Part shown: positions 44,301 to 57,857 of the stretch, piece by piece
How the letters are laid out: every line of letters begins with the position of its first letter
How positions within the stretch are numbered: the stretch's first letter is position 1
From: Struthidea cinerea
Lineage: Eukaryota > Chordata > Aves > Passeriformes > Corcoracidae
DNA length: 64,000 nt
Assembly (NCBI GenBank): GCA_013397865.1
Contig: VZTI01000601.1
Location: 1,107,196-1,171,195, forward strand
Reading direction: 5' to 3'
Notes under the pieces: model-generated
Databases searched by the model: none
The model's input: the letters and a program-made list of their open reading frames with translations, nothing else
Told to the model about the DNA's origin: nothing
Translations under genes and position numbers: made by a program

Positions 44301-47300
44301 TCTGTTCCTCTCTTTTATGCTGTCGAGTCCACGAGCAGAAGGAAAACCCTTCTTACACAGAAATGCTGAAGATGACCCTCAGACTGGAGGAGACCAGAGC
44401 ACCTGTGTTTCATCCTCTTGGGCAGAGGGAGAGACGCTGAGCTGCTGGATGAGGGATCCTCCTATCTGCCCAAGGTCGGGACTGCCAGACCCCCAAAGAC
44501 AGGCAGAGGCACCCTCCCCCCAGGCCGAGCTCCCCACCCCAAATCACTGTTTAAAGATTCCAGGCTAAGTAAACATCCCCCTTCATTTTCTTCATCTAAA
44601 TAGAAATGTTTTGATTTCACATCAATCTAAGGAAGCCATTTATAACCTGAGCTTGTCACACGGACTTTTCATCTCTGCCCGGGACAAACTCTCCCACAAG
44701 CTCTATTTACACTGAGCACTTCCTTTGAAAACAATGCCACCGGGAGTTTACTCCTCTTTCCCCCTCTCCACACCCTGTGAGGAGACACGGGCTCTTCCCC
44801 CTCTGTACCCATCCCCGTGGCTACTCGATGGCAATCCTCCCTTTGAAGGAAAGGTACAGCTTGCTGCAACCAGGGCTGGCTGAGAGGTCGACAAAGCTCA
44901 CTTCGCCCTTTCGCTGCCTTGTCAGCCCCGGCTGCACCCTGCTTCACCCCTCTGCCCCGGGTCTCCACGTGCTGCCAGCACCTCACATGCAGACCCCGGC
45001 TCTCTCCCTCCATGCAGCCCCTGAAGCAGCACCGTCTCACCAATCAACTCCACAGTGGGGTGCTGCAAAGCTGGGCACGGCTTAGCCCTGCCTCCCCCGA
45101 GGGAGAAAACCGGGCTGTGGGGGACACATGATGTGCAGGAACAAAAGGATCTGAAGCCTGGACAGAAACGGGCCATCCCAGCCAAGGGGCAAACTGCTAC
45201 AAAGATAAGTCTGGCTTTGTAGGGAGAGGAGGAGAGAGTCTAAGCCTGGCTTTAGCCTGGCTTATCAATTGGTGTGTCAATGAAAACACACCCTGGCAGA
45301 GGGGAGGAAGGGTCCCAGCTGGAAAAAAAGGGTGTATGGGAGCTGGATGAACCAGCTGGCATGGGTGGAGGGTAACAGCAGGAGCTTACTGCTGTGGGAA
45401 GAGCCAGGGTGCAGGGCGGACCCCTGCCCCTGGGGCAGGAGGGCCTGTTCTGGGGGGAGAGGGTTGCTGGCTGGGGAGGGACAGCGTTGTCACTTCAGAG
45501 GGCCGGGTACGTCAAACAGATGGAGCTTTCATATTCCTATTGAAGAGTTTTAAGCCCAGCTGAGCAGCTCCGTTCAGGAGGGAGGTCCCAGTGCCAGCTT
45601 TCCAGGAGCTGCAAGCTCTCATTCGATTAATTATTAATGGCATTATTTGGGGCGGGGAGGGGGAGGAAAGGAGGGCTGATATGCTGCACAGTCCCTTTAT
45701 TTTTTAACCACTGTGGTGCAAACTTGACTGGAGAGACGCCAGTCTGCCCAGTAATCCCAAACAGGGAGGGCAGCACGGCTCGATGGGGTGGGAGGTGAGG
45801 ATGCTACACACTTGAAGCCTCTTCACATTTGAGCTGCAGTCCCTAAAATGGAGCCAAACCTTCACAGCAGAAGGCCACTGGAGCATTGGGAACATGCTTC
45901 TCAGGAGCAATGCCCTGGCACTGCCCAGCCACATGCTGGGAGGAAGTAGGGAAGGCAGCCAAATGTTCAGCCCCTACCAGAATACATTTCCCCTCCAGCA
46001 TGAAGACCTGTGTATTATCCCAGGCAGGGCCAGGGCAAAGGCAGAACATCCCAGGCATGGCCCTCAATGTCTTTGAGTGGATTTAGTGTGTATTCTCCCC
46101 TCTTCAGTTTATCAATAAAACATTTTATTGCTTTTAGCCCAGGAAATGACCTTGGATTAGTGGATGCTGTCTGTTCTGGCTGACCTTGGGGAGTTCACAG
46201 AGGCTCTTTAACAACCTTCTCTGCTCTGGAAGCATGGATCCCGCCTGTGCGTGTCTGCGAGGAGCTGGGGAAAACCCTCGGTGCGAGATTCAGACCTGAC
46301 AGCCTCCAGCTCGGCACTGGGCAGGCAGGAGAAGGAGAATCAAAGACGTGGGAGGAGAAACAAAGTGAGCAGCCAGGGCGTCCTTACCGAAGAGCTGCCA
46401 GCTTCACTCCCTGCTTTCCCACAGCCATGATGGCTCTCCCCACACACCTCATCCATAAACTGGGGAGGAAAGGCTGGGGACTCTGCTCTGGTCCCCCTGG
46501 CCAGCTCCTGCCAGAGTACAGTCTGCCTGCAGTCCTCACTGCTTGACTTTCTCCTGCCCACCACACTGGCATCTACAGACCCACAAGGGGCTACTTTTCT
46601 CCCTATTTGCAGCGCCCAGGGCTTGGTTCAGCCCTGGCCCAAAGGGGCAGAGAGCAGTGCCAGTTCCCTTCAGCAAGCCCATCCTGCTTCCCTTTGCTCA
46701 ACCTTCTCTGCTGCAGAGTTCAGCTGTAATTTCCTGGTGACAGTGAGGAGCAGTGCACAGAAATCAGCACTGGGCAGTGAGCGACAGGACACCCTGAGAG
46801 CAGGGGGAAGCCACGGCCTCTGGAGATCCTGGTGCCCTGCACTGGAGCTGCCAGCTGGCTGGGCTGTTCCTGTTTCTCACCTGGCCACTTGGCTGCTCCA
46901 GTGCTGCTAACGGGGTTTCTCTGGGAGAAGACCTTATGAACACAGGGAGCCCCTCCTTTCCCCAAAGAGAAAATAGCCACAGCATCTCTGAGCAGTGTGT
47001 ATTTTCTGTGCAGAATTGTAGTTCCGAAGGGAGGGAATGGGACAGGAGAAACCCGAGAGGAATTTTCCTCCTCAGGGGAGCAGACACTACAAGTGAAGTG
47101 TAGTGAGCACTGAGATGTAAGTCAGGGTCAGGTCCCTGCATGCTGCAGGGCACAAACAGCCCACCCCCTCAGGCCNTCCCCCATCAACACGAGCCTCCCT
47201 TTTTAGCCATGTCCTCTCCCAGTGTCCCCCGGTACTGGACACAGAAGGTCCCCATCCTCTCCTGCAAATATCTCAACCCTTCCAGTGCTGCCCATAGAGA

Positions 47301-47400
47301 GAACCCCTCCTGGAATCACAGCCAGCAGGCAGGACCCCCTCCCCAGTGCCTGCTCCCAGCCCCCAGGTGCCCGTCTCATCCAGTCGCATCCTCCTGAAGA
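41320..47400. other. CASZ1 upstream intron, part 1
   Basis: No exon with a CASZ1-like start was found. Notable pieces are AT-rich, repeat-free candidate elements at 42195-42360 (with CAGCTG next to CATTGT) and 45605-45660, a weak MIR-like stretch near 44240-44310, and a two-sided AATAAA palindrome at 46113-46130. The many GC-rich ORFs here show no protein family. Confidence 0.5.
46113..46130. repeat. Palindrome with AATAAA on both strands
   Basis: CAATAAAA, two central bases, then TTTTATTG. Each strand reads CAATAAAA, so both carry a canonical poly(A) hexamer. It may be coincidental. Confidence 0.5.
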
Positions 47401-48104
47401 GCGAGCCCTAAAGTGTTAACGGCGATTGGTGAAATGGCACAGCAGATTGCTACAATAAATAATTTACTGATATTTATAAATATTCAAATCAGCAAGCTTC
47501 AGAAATTGAAAGGGGGGGACTCAGTTGATGGGGAGGAGGGATGTTCAGGGAGGGGAGGGGGGTCTGACATTAATTCCCAGGCTCTCCAAATTCACTAGAG
47601 AACTGTTTCTCATTTCAAACAAATATTAAATCTTTTGGTGTCAAGCCTCCAAAAATAAAATAGCAAAGAGAAAAGTCACCACCCCCTTGGTGGCCGATGC
47701 CTTGCCTGCCAGGACGCTGGGTGCCCTGGGTGGCCCTGTCCTCTCAAACAGCCACTTACTGGGGGAACGATGGCAGCCTGCACTGGCCAGGTGCCTGGGC
47801 GAGAGCATAAGCTCTCACACCCACACCTGTTATGCAGCCCACCACACCACCAACCACCACGCAAGACAGGAATTCCCTTTGCTATTATCTGCAAGACCTT
47901 GCCTTCATCTTCCAGGAGATTTTCTAAATACCACCAGGAAGAAAGGGCTGAATGTTGGTGCAATGAAGATGGAATCATGACTCCCGACTCCACTTGGGAA
48001 CACAGCTTTGTGACAGAAATCGAACAGGAGGGTCAGGCCTCCTGACTTTCACTCCTTGCCTCTGGAAGGGAATTTGGTTTTGGTGATTCGAGCTGGGGAT
48101 TAAG

Positions 48105-48225
48105 AGCCAGAAATGCTGGCTTCCAGCCTGGTTTCCAATCACAGCGTAACCATCAGTCTCCCCAGCTTTCTGTGCCTTAGTTTCCCCATGCAGGGGAAGG
48201 GGAATGAGGACAATTACCCACCAGT
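48105..48225 (+). repeat. MIR SINE remnant
   Basis: CTTTCTGTGCCTTAGTTTCC, then CCATGCAGG and GAATGAGGACAATTAC match the MIR core (CTGTGCCTCAGTTTCCCCAT...AATGAGGATAAT) in forward orientation. The ends are uncertain. Confidence 0.65.
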
Positions 48226-51200
48226 GAGCCTTACCCAGTGCTTTGGGGTCTCTGTATCGGCACTCTATGTCACTGTGCTGGATTGTTACAGAGTCTTTTC
48301 TACCTCTGAGCATCCTACTGACCCCTTAGATGGCCAAGGGAGATGATCCCATGTCTTCCCATGGACCACCCCATTGGTAACACAAGGCTCTAGCATGGGG
48401 TGAACTTCCCCTAGATGAGTAATGGCTTTTCTAATGCACGGGCAGGCTGTCAGCTTCCCTACTCCCAGTGTTTTATGGGTTTAACTGAACGGCTCTGAAC
48501 TCCCTAGTAAGAAATAAAGTTATCCCTCAGCGTCCCTTCTAAACATTTCACTCAGTGCAAACGGTGTTTAAGAAAAATGAGGACATATTTCTTCTTAAGG
48601 ATGCAGTATCCCCCTTCAGAGGCCTAATTTATGCCATATATCACTGGCCAGGGAGAGAAAGGCAGTGCAGACCTCACACTTGGAGTGAGCTGGCCCTAGC
48701 ACAGCCGCTCCTGCTGCAATGGTGCAGTGGGCTGCAACTCAAAAAGTCCTCCAGAGTCCGCAGAGTCCCTGCTGGAGAGCTGAGCTGGCTGGCAGGCAGC
48801 AGAGCAGGATGGACACCTTCAAATGCTCAGCACTGTGCTGCCTCCTCCGCTGCCGCATCCTGCTGCAAGCACCTTCTCACCTGCCCTGCCGCAACCCAGC
48901 CCAACTCAGGGCCCTTCTCCCCTCCACAGCTGAACGGTGACAGCCTCCCCTGGCTCCTCTGCCTCACCCCACTGGGCTCCTCTGACACTCCTTTCTCACC
49001 TACCGCTGACCTGCTCTGCTGCTGCTCCACCAGCTCTTCACAGGCAGCTGGTACAGCTGGTGGGGAAAGTGGTTCAACTTCGAGCAAGGCTTCTTCATAG
49101 CTCTTTAGTAACGCACATCTGAACCTTTTCCTAGGCAGATCTCAAAAATTACGCTAAATGTGCTTTGATCTTGCCTATCCCCAGCTTCCTCACTGGAAGA
49201 GCCACTAAGGGTCTGCTTCTCACCCGAGTGCTGAGGCGAAGCTCCTCATCTCTGCCCTTCCCGTTGCCTTGCTCTGCACTCATGTGCCCCGGAACCTCCA
49301 AAGGACAAGAAAAGAATGTCTTCCTGCATACAAGTAACACAGGAAGCTTCTACAATTAACAAAAGGAGCGGAGTGTAAAGAAGAGGGAAAAAAGTGGGGA
49401 ACAGAGTCAGGAATTCTGATTCTGCTCCCTACTCTGCTACTGCTCCTTCTCTTTGGGCAAAGGACATCATGAGGGCTCCCCTTCTGCCCTGGCTCCCCTT
49501 CATGGGTCACCCACTGGGACAGGATTTCTTACCCAGCTTAGTGGGCCCAGTGCCTTTGCAATTTTAGGTACTATTGCAAAGCAAATAACGACAGAGGAAA
49601 AGCACTGACAGAGGACCGATTGAAGCTCAAAAGTCCCTTGTGTCCTGCCGCAAACTTCCTAGTTCATTTGTCAATGCAGGATCTTTGACAAGACATTTCA
49701 GCAGTTTCCTTCCCATGAAAACCTGCTCTCACTGCTCCAACCCAATGCAGTGAGCGGGGTGCTGGGCTCCCCGGGCTGAGCAGCAGCTCCCTGGGAGCCT
49801 TCTGTCCTCACCATCTTTCTTTCAGATAACATAAAGCCAAGAGGATCAGCTTTTTTGATCCAGTTTCTCTTCCTTACCTTATTTATTTATTATTAATTTT
49901 TTAGTTCGGTTAAAAGGTTTACTATCCAGAGGAGCATAAGTAGCCTCACTCAGCCTAAGTAACTCTATAAATAGAGCAGAACTGCTAACATCTACATCAC
50001 AATCCTGCCATCAATCTACCCACAGGTTGTAAAGAAAACCAAGGGGGAAGACGCAAAAGGGAGAGTGAAGAGAAATAGCTCATCACCGTTAGGTCCCTGC
50101 AGACCGGCTGTGGCCCTTAGAAAACTCCCTGCGAAGCCAGATGTGTTGTCAGGGTGACTAAATGCAAACACAGTGCCTAATTTCACCTCTCCATACTGGC
50201 ACGGTTGGAGTGCTGTGCCAGGAGGACACAGTGGATGCAGAGAGGGAGGGAAGGGGTGGTGGAAGCAGAGGGCTGGGAAAGCCTCTGGAGCAAAGCCTGC
50301 TAGCTTGTGTGGGAGCCAGCTCCCAAGGAATGAAGGTGAGGCCAAGACATGAGCCTCTTGGAAACACTGCACAGACCCCTCTCTAAAGGCTGAAGGAGTC
50401 GAGGCAAGGGGTGCAGGGAAACGTGGAGGTGAGATCAAGAGGGAACCAGACTTAGCTGCAAATACCTGACACTGGGGGAAAAAAAAGGACCAGGGAGAGA
50501 CAACAGATCTCTTAAAGGACAGATTCAGAAGGGAATTCCTCAGAGTTTCATCAGTCCCTCTTGGTGACCGTCTTTAATGCGTGATTTTACAGAGAACCCA
50601 AACCCACCATGACCCAAGTCAGTGGACAGCAGCTCCCTCGTGTCAGGCTGGGCTCATCCCTAACCGAGGGCAGAGGTTAAGTGAGCCAGCTCCTAAAATA
50701 GGGTCCCTCTGACCCTTTCGGTAGTTGGTCGGCAGTTTAAGAGCAATTTGCAATCCCTTTCAGCACTATTAAGCTCAGACCCAACAAAGAATGCAGACTA
50801 ATTAACTGCAGTGGGAAGTCGGGAGCTAAATAGGAGTTGGGAGCCTGAATGCTTGTTGCACCACTAAGAAATGCAGGGCCAGAAAATATTCATTATTGTG
50901 GTCTTTCAAGGTCCTGCAAAGTAAATCGGTGTGTCAGCCTGAAGGAGGTGAGTGAAACTTCAGCAAGGGCTGCATACAAAGAGCAAACCAGAGCATCTCA
51001 GCCTTCCAGCTCACGTTACGTCCTGTCCACAGCCCCTGGCTACTGCCTGAGCTGTATGTGAGCAGGTAACTGCTCTGGGCTGGGTGTGCAAAGGGGGCAC
51101 TCAGTGCCCTTAGAGGTTTCTGTGATCCCCAAGTGGGGCTGGAACTCTTTTGTGAATCCAGAGCACACAGCACTGGGAGCTCAAGGGCTCTTGAATCCCT

Positions 51201-51553
51201 GAAGATGTCTGCGACCTGCAAATATTGTGCAGCGTGGTTAGGAGAAATGCTTCCATCCTGTTGGAAGGAATGATCAGGCCAGAGGAGAATGAGCTCTGGT
51301 GTGAAAGCAGTGGGTCATCCCTGAGTTGTTAACTCAGCAGTCCTGTCAGAGCGGCATGGGAAAGCAACCCCATGGCTGGGCCACGTGGGCACTCACCTCC
51401 ATGCTTCCCAGTGCTCACACCACTCTAATTCAGTGTCTTGCCTTTTGCTGCTCTTCCTTCTGGTCATTAGGGCTCATCTTCTTATCTCCTATGTCCTCGT
51501 GAGCCCATCCATGTGCCTGTGCTATCACTGACTGCAAACACCCATCCATGGGA

Positions 51554-51902
51554 ACACACACGTGTACTGAAACGTGGTTGTGCAGGTACACTATCACATG
51601 CAGAGGCACACATGACCCTGCACACAAACACACACAACTGCATGCACATGCTAAGGCACACCAGCCTGTGTAGCTGTGACTGTACAGGTGCCACATCCGC
51701 ACATACATATATGTACATACAGACACAGCACCTGCACCCTGCATGCACCTGGCGCCGCTCAGCACCGCACATGCAGCCAGCACCCCACAGAGACCACCAG
51801 CACCTACAGAGAGCCCACGAGCAGCCACACGTGCAGCCACCACAGGCGGCCACCAGTGTGAGCAGAGCACCCGCGTGCACTCACACCACGCACACTCTCA
51901 GC
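51554..51902. repeat. Degenerate CA-rich minisatellite-like tract
   Basis: Irregular repetition of CACACA, GCACATG, CCTGCA and CACAC words for about 350 bases. Long ORFs on both strands here are products of this composition. Confidence 0.65.
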
Positions 51903-52359
51903 ATGAGCCCGCATGCCAGATGCAGTTTATTCTGCTGCTTGGAGTGAGTAGACCGTGGACTCCTAGCTGGACCCTGCAGCCAGACTTGCGGCAGGGACAG
52001 ACACACTCCCCATCCCACCAAAGAGCCCCTCTGTAGCCCCAGCCCATCTGCACCTCACACCTTAAGGCAAACAGAGCATCGGGGAGTGTCTCATTGGAGC
52101 TGACGTCCCAGTGGAGTGTGTGTGCTGGGCAAGGGATCTCTCCCTCTCCCTCTCTCTCTCTTCCACTTGCATCTTTTCATGAACTCTATTTCTCTTTCCT
52201 TTCTGAAAACAACTGAGCTGTAAATACTGTTTAACCTTCTTCCCCCCTTCCCCCTCCCCTCCGCACTATAAAAACACAAATATGCCATAACTCAGCTGGC
52301 TCAGCCGCCGCGCCTCCAACATGCCCTGCTCCAGGCCTCTCAGGAAGGTCATAACAAAC

Positions 52360-52870
52360 GACTTTCCGATTCAGTGCTCCTGAAATAATTTTGTGTATTA
52401 AAACCTGAATCTGCACTTTCTGGACCGAAAGCCTCTCTTAATTATGGCAAGCGTCCTTGGGATGGACAGTGATCCTTCACTACAGCACTGCTAACCAACC
52501 GGAGAGGCAGTGGCTCTGGCTCCCCACCACCACCTCCTCCCACTGNGCCCCCCCGCCTTCCCTTTGCCCAATCTGTTTTCAAAGTGTGTCTGTCCTTTAT
52601 TAAATTGTTTTCTTTTCCACATTATCAGTTGCCATGGAGACCTCATCTCTCGGATTATTTGAATTTCATTATATCTATTGATTTGGGAGCATTTCATCTT
52701 TTTTATTGTTTTTCTGTCAATTTTCAAAACGAATAACCATCTAATTTGCGTCAGTGCTGATTATGTTTGTCCCTCAATAGAGGTCGGCAGCTGCGTCGGG
52801 GAAACAAATCAATGGGAAACCATCATAAACCTCCCCAGTACAATCTCCAGGATATGTGGGTGACATTCCA
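52360..52870. promoter_or_regulatory. Candidate conserved non-coding element with RFX X-box
   Basis: A long repeat-free AT-rich stretch flanked by low-complexity DNA. GTTGCCATGGAGAC at 52628-52641 is a close match to the RFX X-box (GTTGCCATGGMAAC), one position away. ATTATTTGAATTTCATTATA and other homeodomain-like sites follow. Enhancer function is inferred only. Confidence 0.35.
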
Positions 52871-52900
52871 CGCCTGCGAGAAACACTCATCATAACCAAA

Positions 52901-52969
52901 CTTCTTTCTTTCTTTTCTTTTTTCTTCTCCCCTTCTTTTTTTTTTTTTTTTTTGTTTCTTTTCTCCCTT
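52901..52969. repeat. CT/T-rich low-complexity tract
   Basis: TTTCTTTC units grade into a run of about 18 T residues. A similar C/T-rich tract is at 53394-53443. Confidence 0.8.
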
Positions 52970-53474
52970 GCAGCTAGCTCTGCTGGTCAGTGGTGGGTAC
53001 CATTTAAAATCATATTTATTTTACCCACAGACATGTACAATTTTGGGCACATCACATTTTCAGACAGGGAGAGGACAAGGGTAAGAGAAGTGCGAAGGAA
53101 TATTTTCTTTTCATAGGAAAGAATGGAAGAAAAGAATGATGAGGGAAAGAAAAAGAGGAAAAGTAGATCGGGATTGCAAATTGCTTACTATGTTTTTTTT
53201 TTAAATAATTTATGCAATTTTAAGCATTTATGTATAAATTTTTTAATAAGCCACCCTGGAGCAAAATAGCCATTAACATCCCAACGTCCTTCTGTCCAAT
53301 GGGCTCTTGTGCAGGATCAATTTCTGAGAGTACTTTCCTTTTTTTTTATGACATGATAAAATGCTTTTAAAGCAACTTACACAAATATGGAAATTTTTTC
53401 CCCTCCTCTTTTTTCCCCTCTCTCCCTCTTTTTTTTTTTTTTTAACAGCCTCTACTTATTCACCAGGGAAAGCG

Positions 53475-53502
53475 AGTGAGTGAGAGAGTGTGTGTGTGTG
53501 TG
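53475..53502. repeat. (GA)/(TG)n simple repeat
   Basis: GTGAGTGAGAGAG followed by TGTGTGTGTGTGTG. Confidence 0.8.
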
Positions 53503-56500
53503 CTGGGGAGGGCAGTTGGCAGAAGGATAGACCCAGCCCTAACTGGAATGGACCTGCCTGTCCTTCTAACAAGGGCATAAACTTTCATTAGCGATGCACA
53601 CAGTCAAAGGCAATTTAGGGAAACGCGCTGTACAGAAAAGGAAAACCTCAGCGTTTTTACTCGGTGGCTCCTTGGCTCCGTCCAGGGGGCTCTATCCTTG
53701 AGCTCTGCTTGCGCTCTCCAACCAAAGTGACCCCACTGGCCATGGGGAAGGCAGGAGGGAGCCAGAAGGAGGCTGGGGCTGCTCTGGGGGATGCGTGTAC
53801 CCGGCCATGCCAGCAGCCTGCACGCCCCGAGCTGGGCCAGGGAAGCAAGTCAATATTAACGTCTTGCTGGAACACACTGGTCCTGCAAGAGGCCCAGAGG
53901 TATCTGTTGCTCTGCCCACTGCAGAGCTTCACCCTCCAAGGGGCCAGTCCTCCCCAAAGGCCTCTATTTTGGGTTGGGTTTCTGCACGCTGACAAGGAGC
54001 TTGCAGCAGCCTGATGCCCCTTTGGGGCATTAGTTACAAGCTGGCTCTGCCCAGACCAGACAGATGTGTCGCTGCTGCTCCTGTTTCCACAGGATATACA
54101 GACTAGTTATTTTTGCAGCTGGGACATGTTTGGCCTCACACAGGAACCTGGAAAATACCATTCCTAAAGGGACCGCTCCTGCCACTGGCCCCATGAGCAG
54201 GCACAGCTCTGCAGGCAATGGACACGAGCGCATGGCTGGAGGGAGAGCAGGCCAACATGAGGGGCTTGGTGGGGTCTGAAAGTCACGACCACGTGTTGGA
54301 AATGAAACAAAACTATATCTCCAGCTACCATTCTCTTGGCCCTTTGGCTTTGGGATTGAAGTTTATGCACCCTAAGCCAGCTGTACGTTACATATGCCCA
54401 AGCATGAGAATCCCCGTGCATGTCCCTATTATTTGCTCCAACATGAAGCCCTGACAGTGTTTTTTCTACAAGAGCGGATTTCTTTACCTTTTTGTATGAC
54501 ATACATCCAGAGATAATACAGACCTGACAGCAGGTCTGCACACTACTGGTACTTTTCACAGACCCCTGCACTCTCCCAGCCCTGTGCAGCCCCAGAGCAG
54601 GCTCAGCCCAGCCCTGCAGTGCTGGCTGGCACAGAGCTGGGCATACACCTGCCCCATCTGCCATGTTTGTGGGTGTTTGAACTAAAGCAGAGGGTTGAAA
54701 AAAAAAAAAAATTCCAGGGGCAGCCAATACCCAGCTGGAAAAACACAAAGTGCCGAGAACAGCAAACCCAGTCAATAATAATCACAACCCCAGCAGCGGG
54801 TGAGGAAAGCATGAACTCTTTTGGCCTGCTCCCTGCATGCTCACCCACTTGGGAAAACACACACTCCCCAGAGACCCATGATTTCATCCCCTCCCAGTCC
54901 ACCCTACACTCACCCTCACCAAAGAGCTTTATGGAGTGCAAGGGAGCCCCCAGGCTCCCTTTTCTGGACAGAAACTTAGCAAAGAGGAGAGAGGGGCCCT
55001 GCACAGAGGAACTGGACTCCTGGCAATGAGCTGGCACCTGAGGAGGGTTCTTTCTCCCAGCAAAGTGCTCCTTACACCCCACACCCTCCTAGCCTCTCCT
55101 CCCCTCCAAAGTTTTGCCCTTTGTGCCCCCCTTCCCCTCCCAGTTGCTGGCCTTGGCCTTAGGGCGCTCTTCTTTTCCCCTCTTCTTTCCTCAAGTTCCC
55201 AGCACCATTCCACCTTTCTCCTTCCCAGCATCTCCTGCCAAAACTCTTGTGCCTCAGTCTGCACCCCCACAGCCTCTTTACACCTCTCTCCCCTCATTCC
55301 CTGTGGGCCCAACAGCCAGGTCTGGCAGAAAAAGCTGGGCTTCCCAGAGGACAAGCACTGCCAGAGACCACTGACCAGCCTGGGGAGGGGGAACATGGAA
55401 TTCTGTCAGGGAAAACGTGGGAGCTCTCCCTTCTGGTCTCACATCACTCCTCACTCAGGTTGTACAGATTTGGGGGATTTCACTGTAGCAGCACAGGTCA
55501 ATAGGAGCTGAAGGTTTTCAGATCATATATGTCACTCTATATGGTCTTGTCTATAGTGAGTGCTAAATATAGCCAAGCCAAACCTGGAGGTGACTTCAGT
55601 GCTGTGGTGCGGCGACAGCAGCCACTGCACAGGCACTCTCCACTACCTCAAAGCAATGCAGATGTCAGAAGTCACAGTCCAAAATCAAGGATGCCTGTGA
55701 ATCCTCTGTTCTCTCACTGCCAAGAGTGTGAGCCAGGTTCTCTCCCTTTCCCTCTCTCAGGTCTGCGTGATTCCTCATTTTGAGGAGTCAAAATGAAGCA
55801 TCATCTTCTTGCTCCAAGGTCCATTTTTTCCATGGGATGTTGGACCCTCCTATTTATGACATGCCAGCATTTGTGTCAGCACAGCTACTTAGAAACTTAA
55901 CCAGTGGAAGAAGCTCTGAATAGAATGGGAAAGTCTCTTGTGTGGGTCAGAATAATTAGACTGAGCTCAAATTGGCTTTAGGCATCTGCTGCTGTGTCTG
56001 AGCAAAATCAAGCCATGCTGCTTCCATCAGCATCTCTCTGCTGTTGGCCTCACCCTGCAGAACTGAAGGGATCACATACCGCCTTGTATAGGGCTTCTCT
56101 GGGAACAAGACTTGCTTCAACTGAAGCCATAAAGCCTCCTCATCCAGATATCATTAAAGCCAAGAGAAAAGAGGGCAGACAGAGAGATTGAGATGAGCCA
56201 TTTCCCCAACAAACTTGCTTCCCTTTTTCATGCGCTCCTTTCTTTTTTTTTTCCCCTTTAACTGTCATTAAAATAACAAGTTTCTGTTACAGTCTAAACA
56301 TTCCCACATTGTATAAAGGGTTATGTTACACTAGAGTCACTGCCGGGCCCAGTGTTTGCACAGAAACCTCACTGCAGGTCCCCCCTCCTGACGAAGTGAC
56401 TTATTAAAGTTTAAACAGTAATTAACAGAACAATAAAAATAAAGGGATGTTTGGGGAGTCGTAGTGCACACAGGGTTTTTGGCAGTGCCAGCACTTTTCA

Positions 56501-57857
56501 GTGCCCTGTGCTGGCAGAAAAAACGGCTGCAAAACCAGTGGGAGAGATTGTGTGCTGGAAGGCAGGAAGTGGCCGCAGCAAGGCCAAGGTACGATCCCAG
56601 CCCCAGCATGAGGGTGTAGAGAGCAGCAGGATGCAAGGAAAGGGTTCGGGGGACTGAGGAAAGGATGCCAAAGGGTCACCTGGCAGAAGGCTGATCAGGT
56701 TCAGTGGTCACCACCAGCCCTGCCCTCCATGTGCACATCAGACAGCATCAAGAACCTCTGCTGCCTGTTCTCCCATTCTGCTGAGATGGCCTGGACAAGC
56801 CTGCAAAATCTGTGTTTGGGGAATTGTGTCTCAGAAGCCAGAGCCAGGTTTTGGGGAAGTGGCTCCTCTATTTTAAAAGCGTAGTAGAGAGGAAAGAGCA
56901 ACGACAGAGCAAATCCCTGAGAAAAATCTTGCAATAGAGAGACCTTCCACAGGAGACTCCAAGAGCAGCCCCCTTGCCCGGGAACTTTAAAAACAGAAGA
57001 CATCTTGTAGGGACCGATCCTGTCCTGGCCCTGTGCAGGTGTGAGCTGCAGATCCAACAGCATGGTAGTAGTTCTGGGGTCATTCCCTCCTCAAATGCAG
57101 CCAGAGCCAGGATCACAGGATCAATCCCTAGAGTCTTGTCAGAGCCAGAACTTTCCCAACCCATGTGAAGTTGGCTAATCAGAGCTCCCTTTACAGGAGA
57201 AAACCTGCTTTTCCTCTGTTTTGTTCCCAATCCCAGCAGCTTGGCCTGCCCAGGATGAGCTGTAGAGCACGTGGGTAGAGTTTAAGCTTAGGTTGTCGGC
57301 CCTCCCTGTTACCCAACGTGCAGCAACGCAGAAAGATCTCATCTGAAGATATTTTTGGTGCCTATTGTAGCTGTTCTCAAATGTTTGCCTCAGTAGCTCA
57401 CAGTGCTAGCAGGCTCCAGCCCTGATGTGTGACTCAGTACACACAGCATTGTGCAGTCCCATGTTTGCTAAATCTCTTCCAGTACAATTGCTCAGTTTGC
57501 AAATAAAAAGACAGCTCCATGAGAGTGTATCTCCTGTGCAGAGGGAACTCAGGGAGTGCTGCCTTGAGCCTTTCCCAAATCTAGGACTTGGCTCCTGGTC
57601 TGTCTGGGGAGCAGTGTGGATCTGACCTGACCTGGGGACTGCCCTACCGCTGTGAGGACGTACATGGAGACGCCCAGCAGCAGCTGCTCCCAGTCAGCCC
57701 ACAGCCTCCCTTCCCTCCGCTGGAGTGTAGGAGGAGGAAACCTCAGGAGACAGCTCCAGAGGTCCCAGTATCGCACCAGTACAAGTCACCCAGGTGAGGA
57801 CACGGGGACCCAGCATGCCTGCTCACACTTCCTGGAGGATAACTCCCATTGTGAGGT

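Larger units (their letters stand above)
47401..54000. other. CASZ1 upstream intron, part 2
   Basis: It holds an AT-rich repeat-free element at 47405-47500, a MIR remnant (48105-48225), a CA-rich minisatellite-like tract (51554-51902), CT- and T-rich tracts (52136-52164, 52901-52969, 53394-53443), a TG run (53475-53502) and a long candidate conserved region (52360-52870) with an RFX X-box. No coding exon is seen. Confidence 0.5.

Noticed and set aside
51482..51947. Overlapping 130-145 codon Cys/His-rich ORFs on both strands
   Set aside because: Composition artefact of the CA/TG-rich minisatellite-like tract; not a zinc-finger or cysteine-rich gene.
55790..55835. Minus-strand ATG-GAC-CTT-GGA (MDLG) as the possible CASZ1 start exon
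   Set aside because: The following bases (GCAAGAAGATG) give no donor in phase 1 where the known exon needs it, and the reading frame stops soon after.
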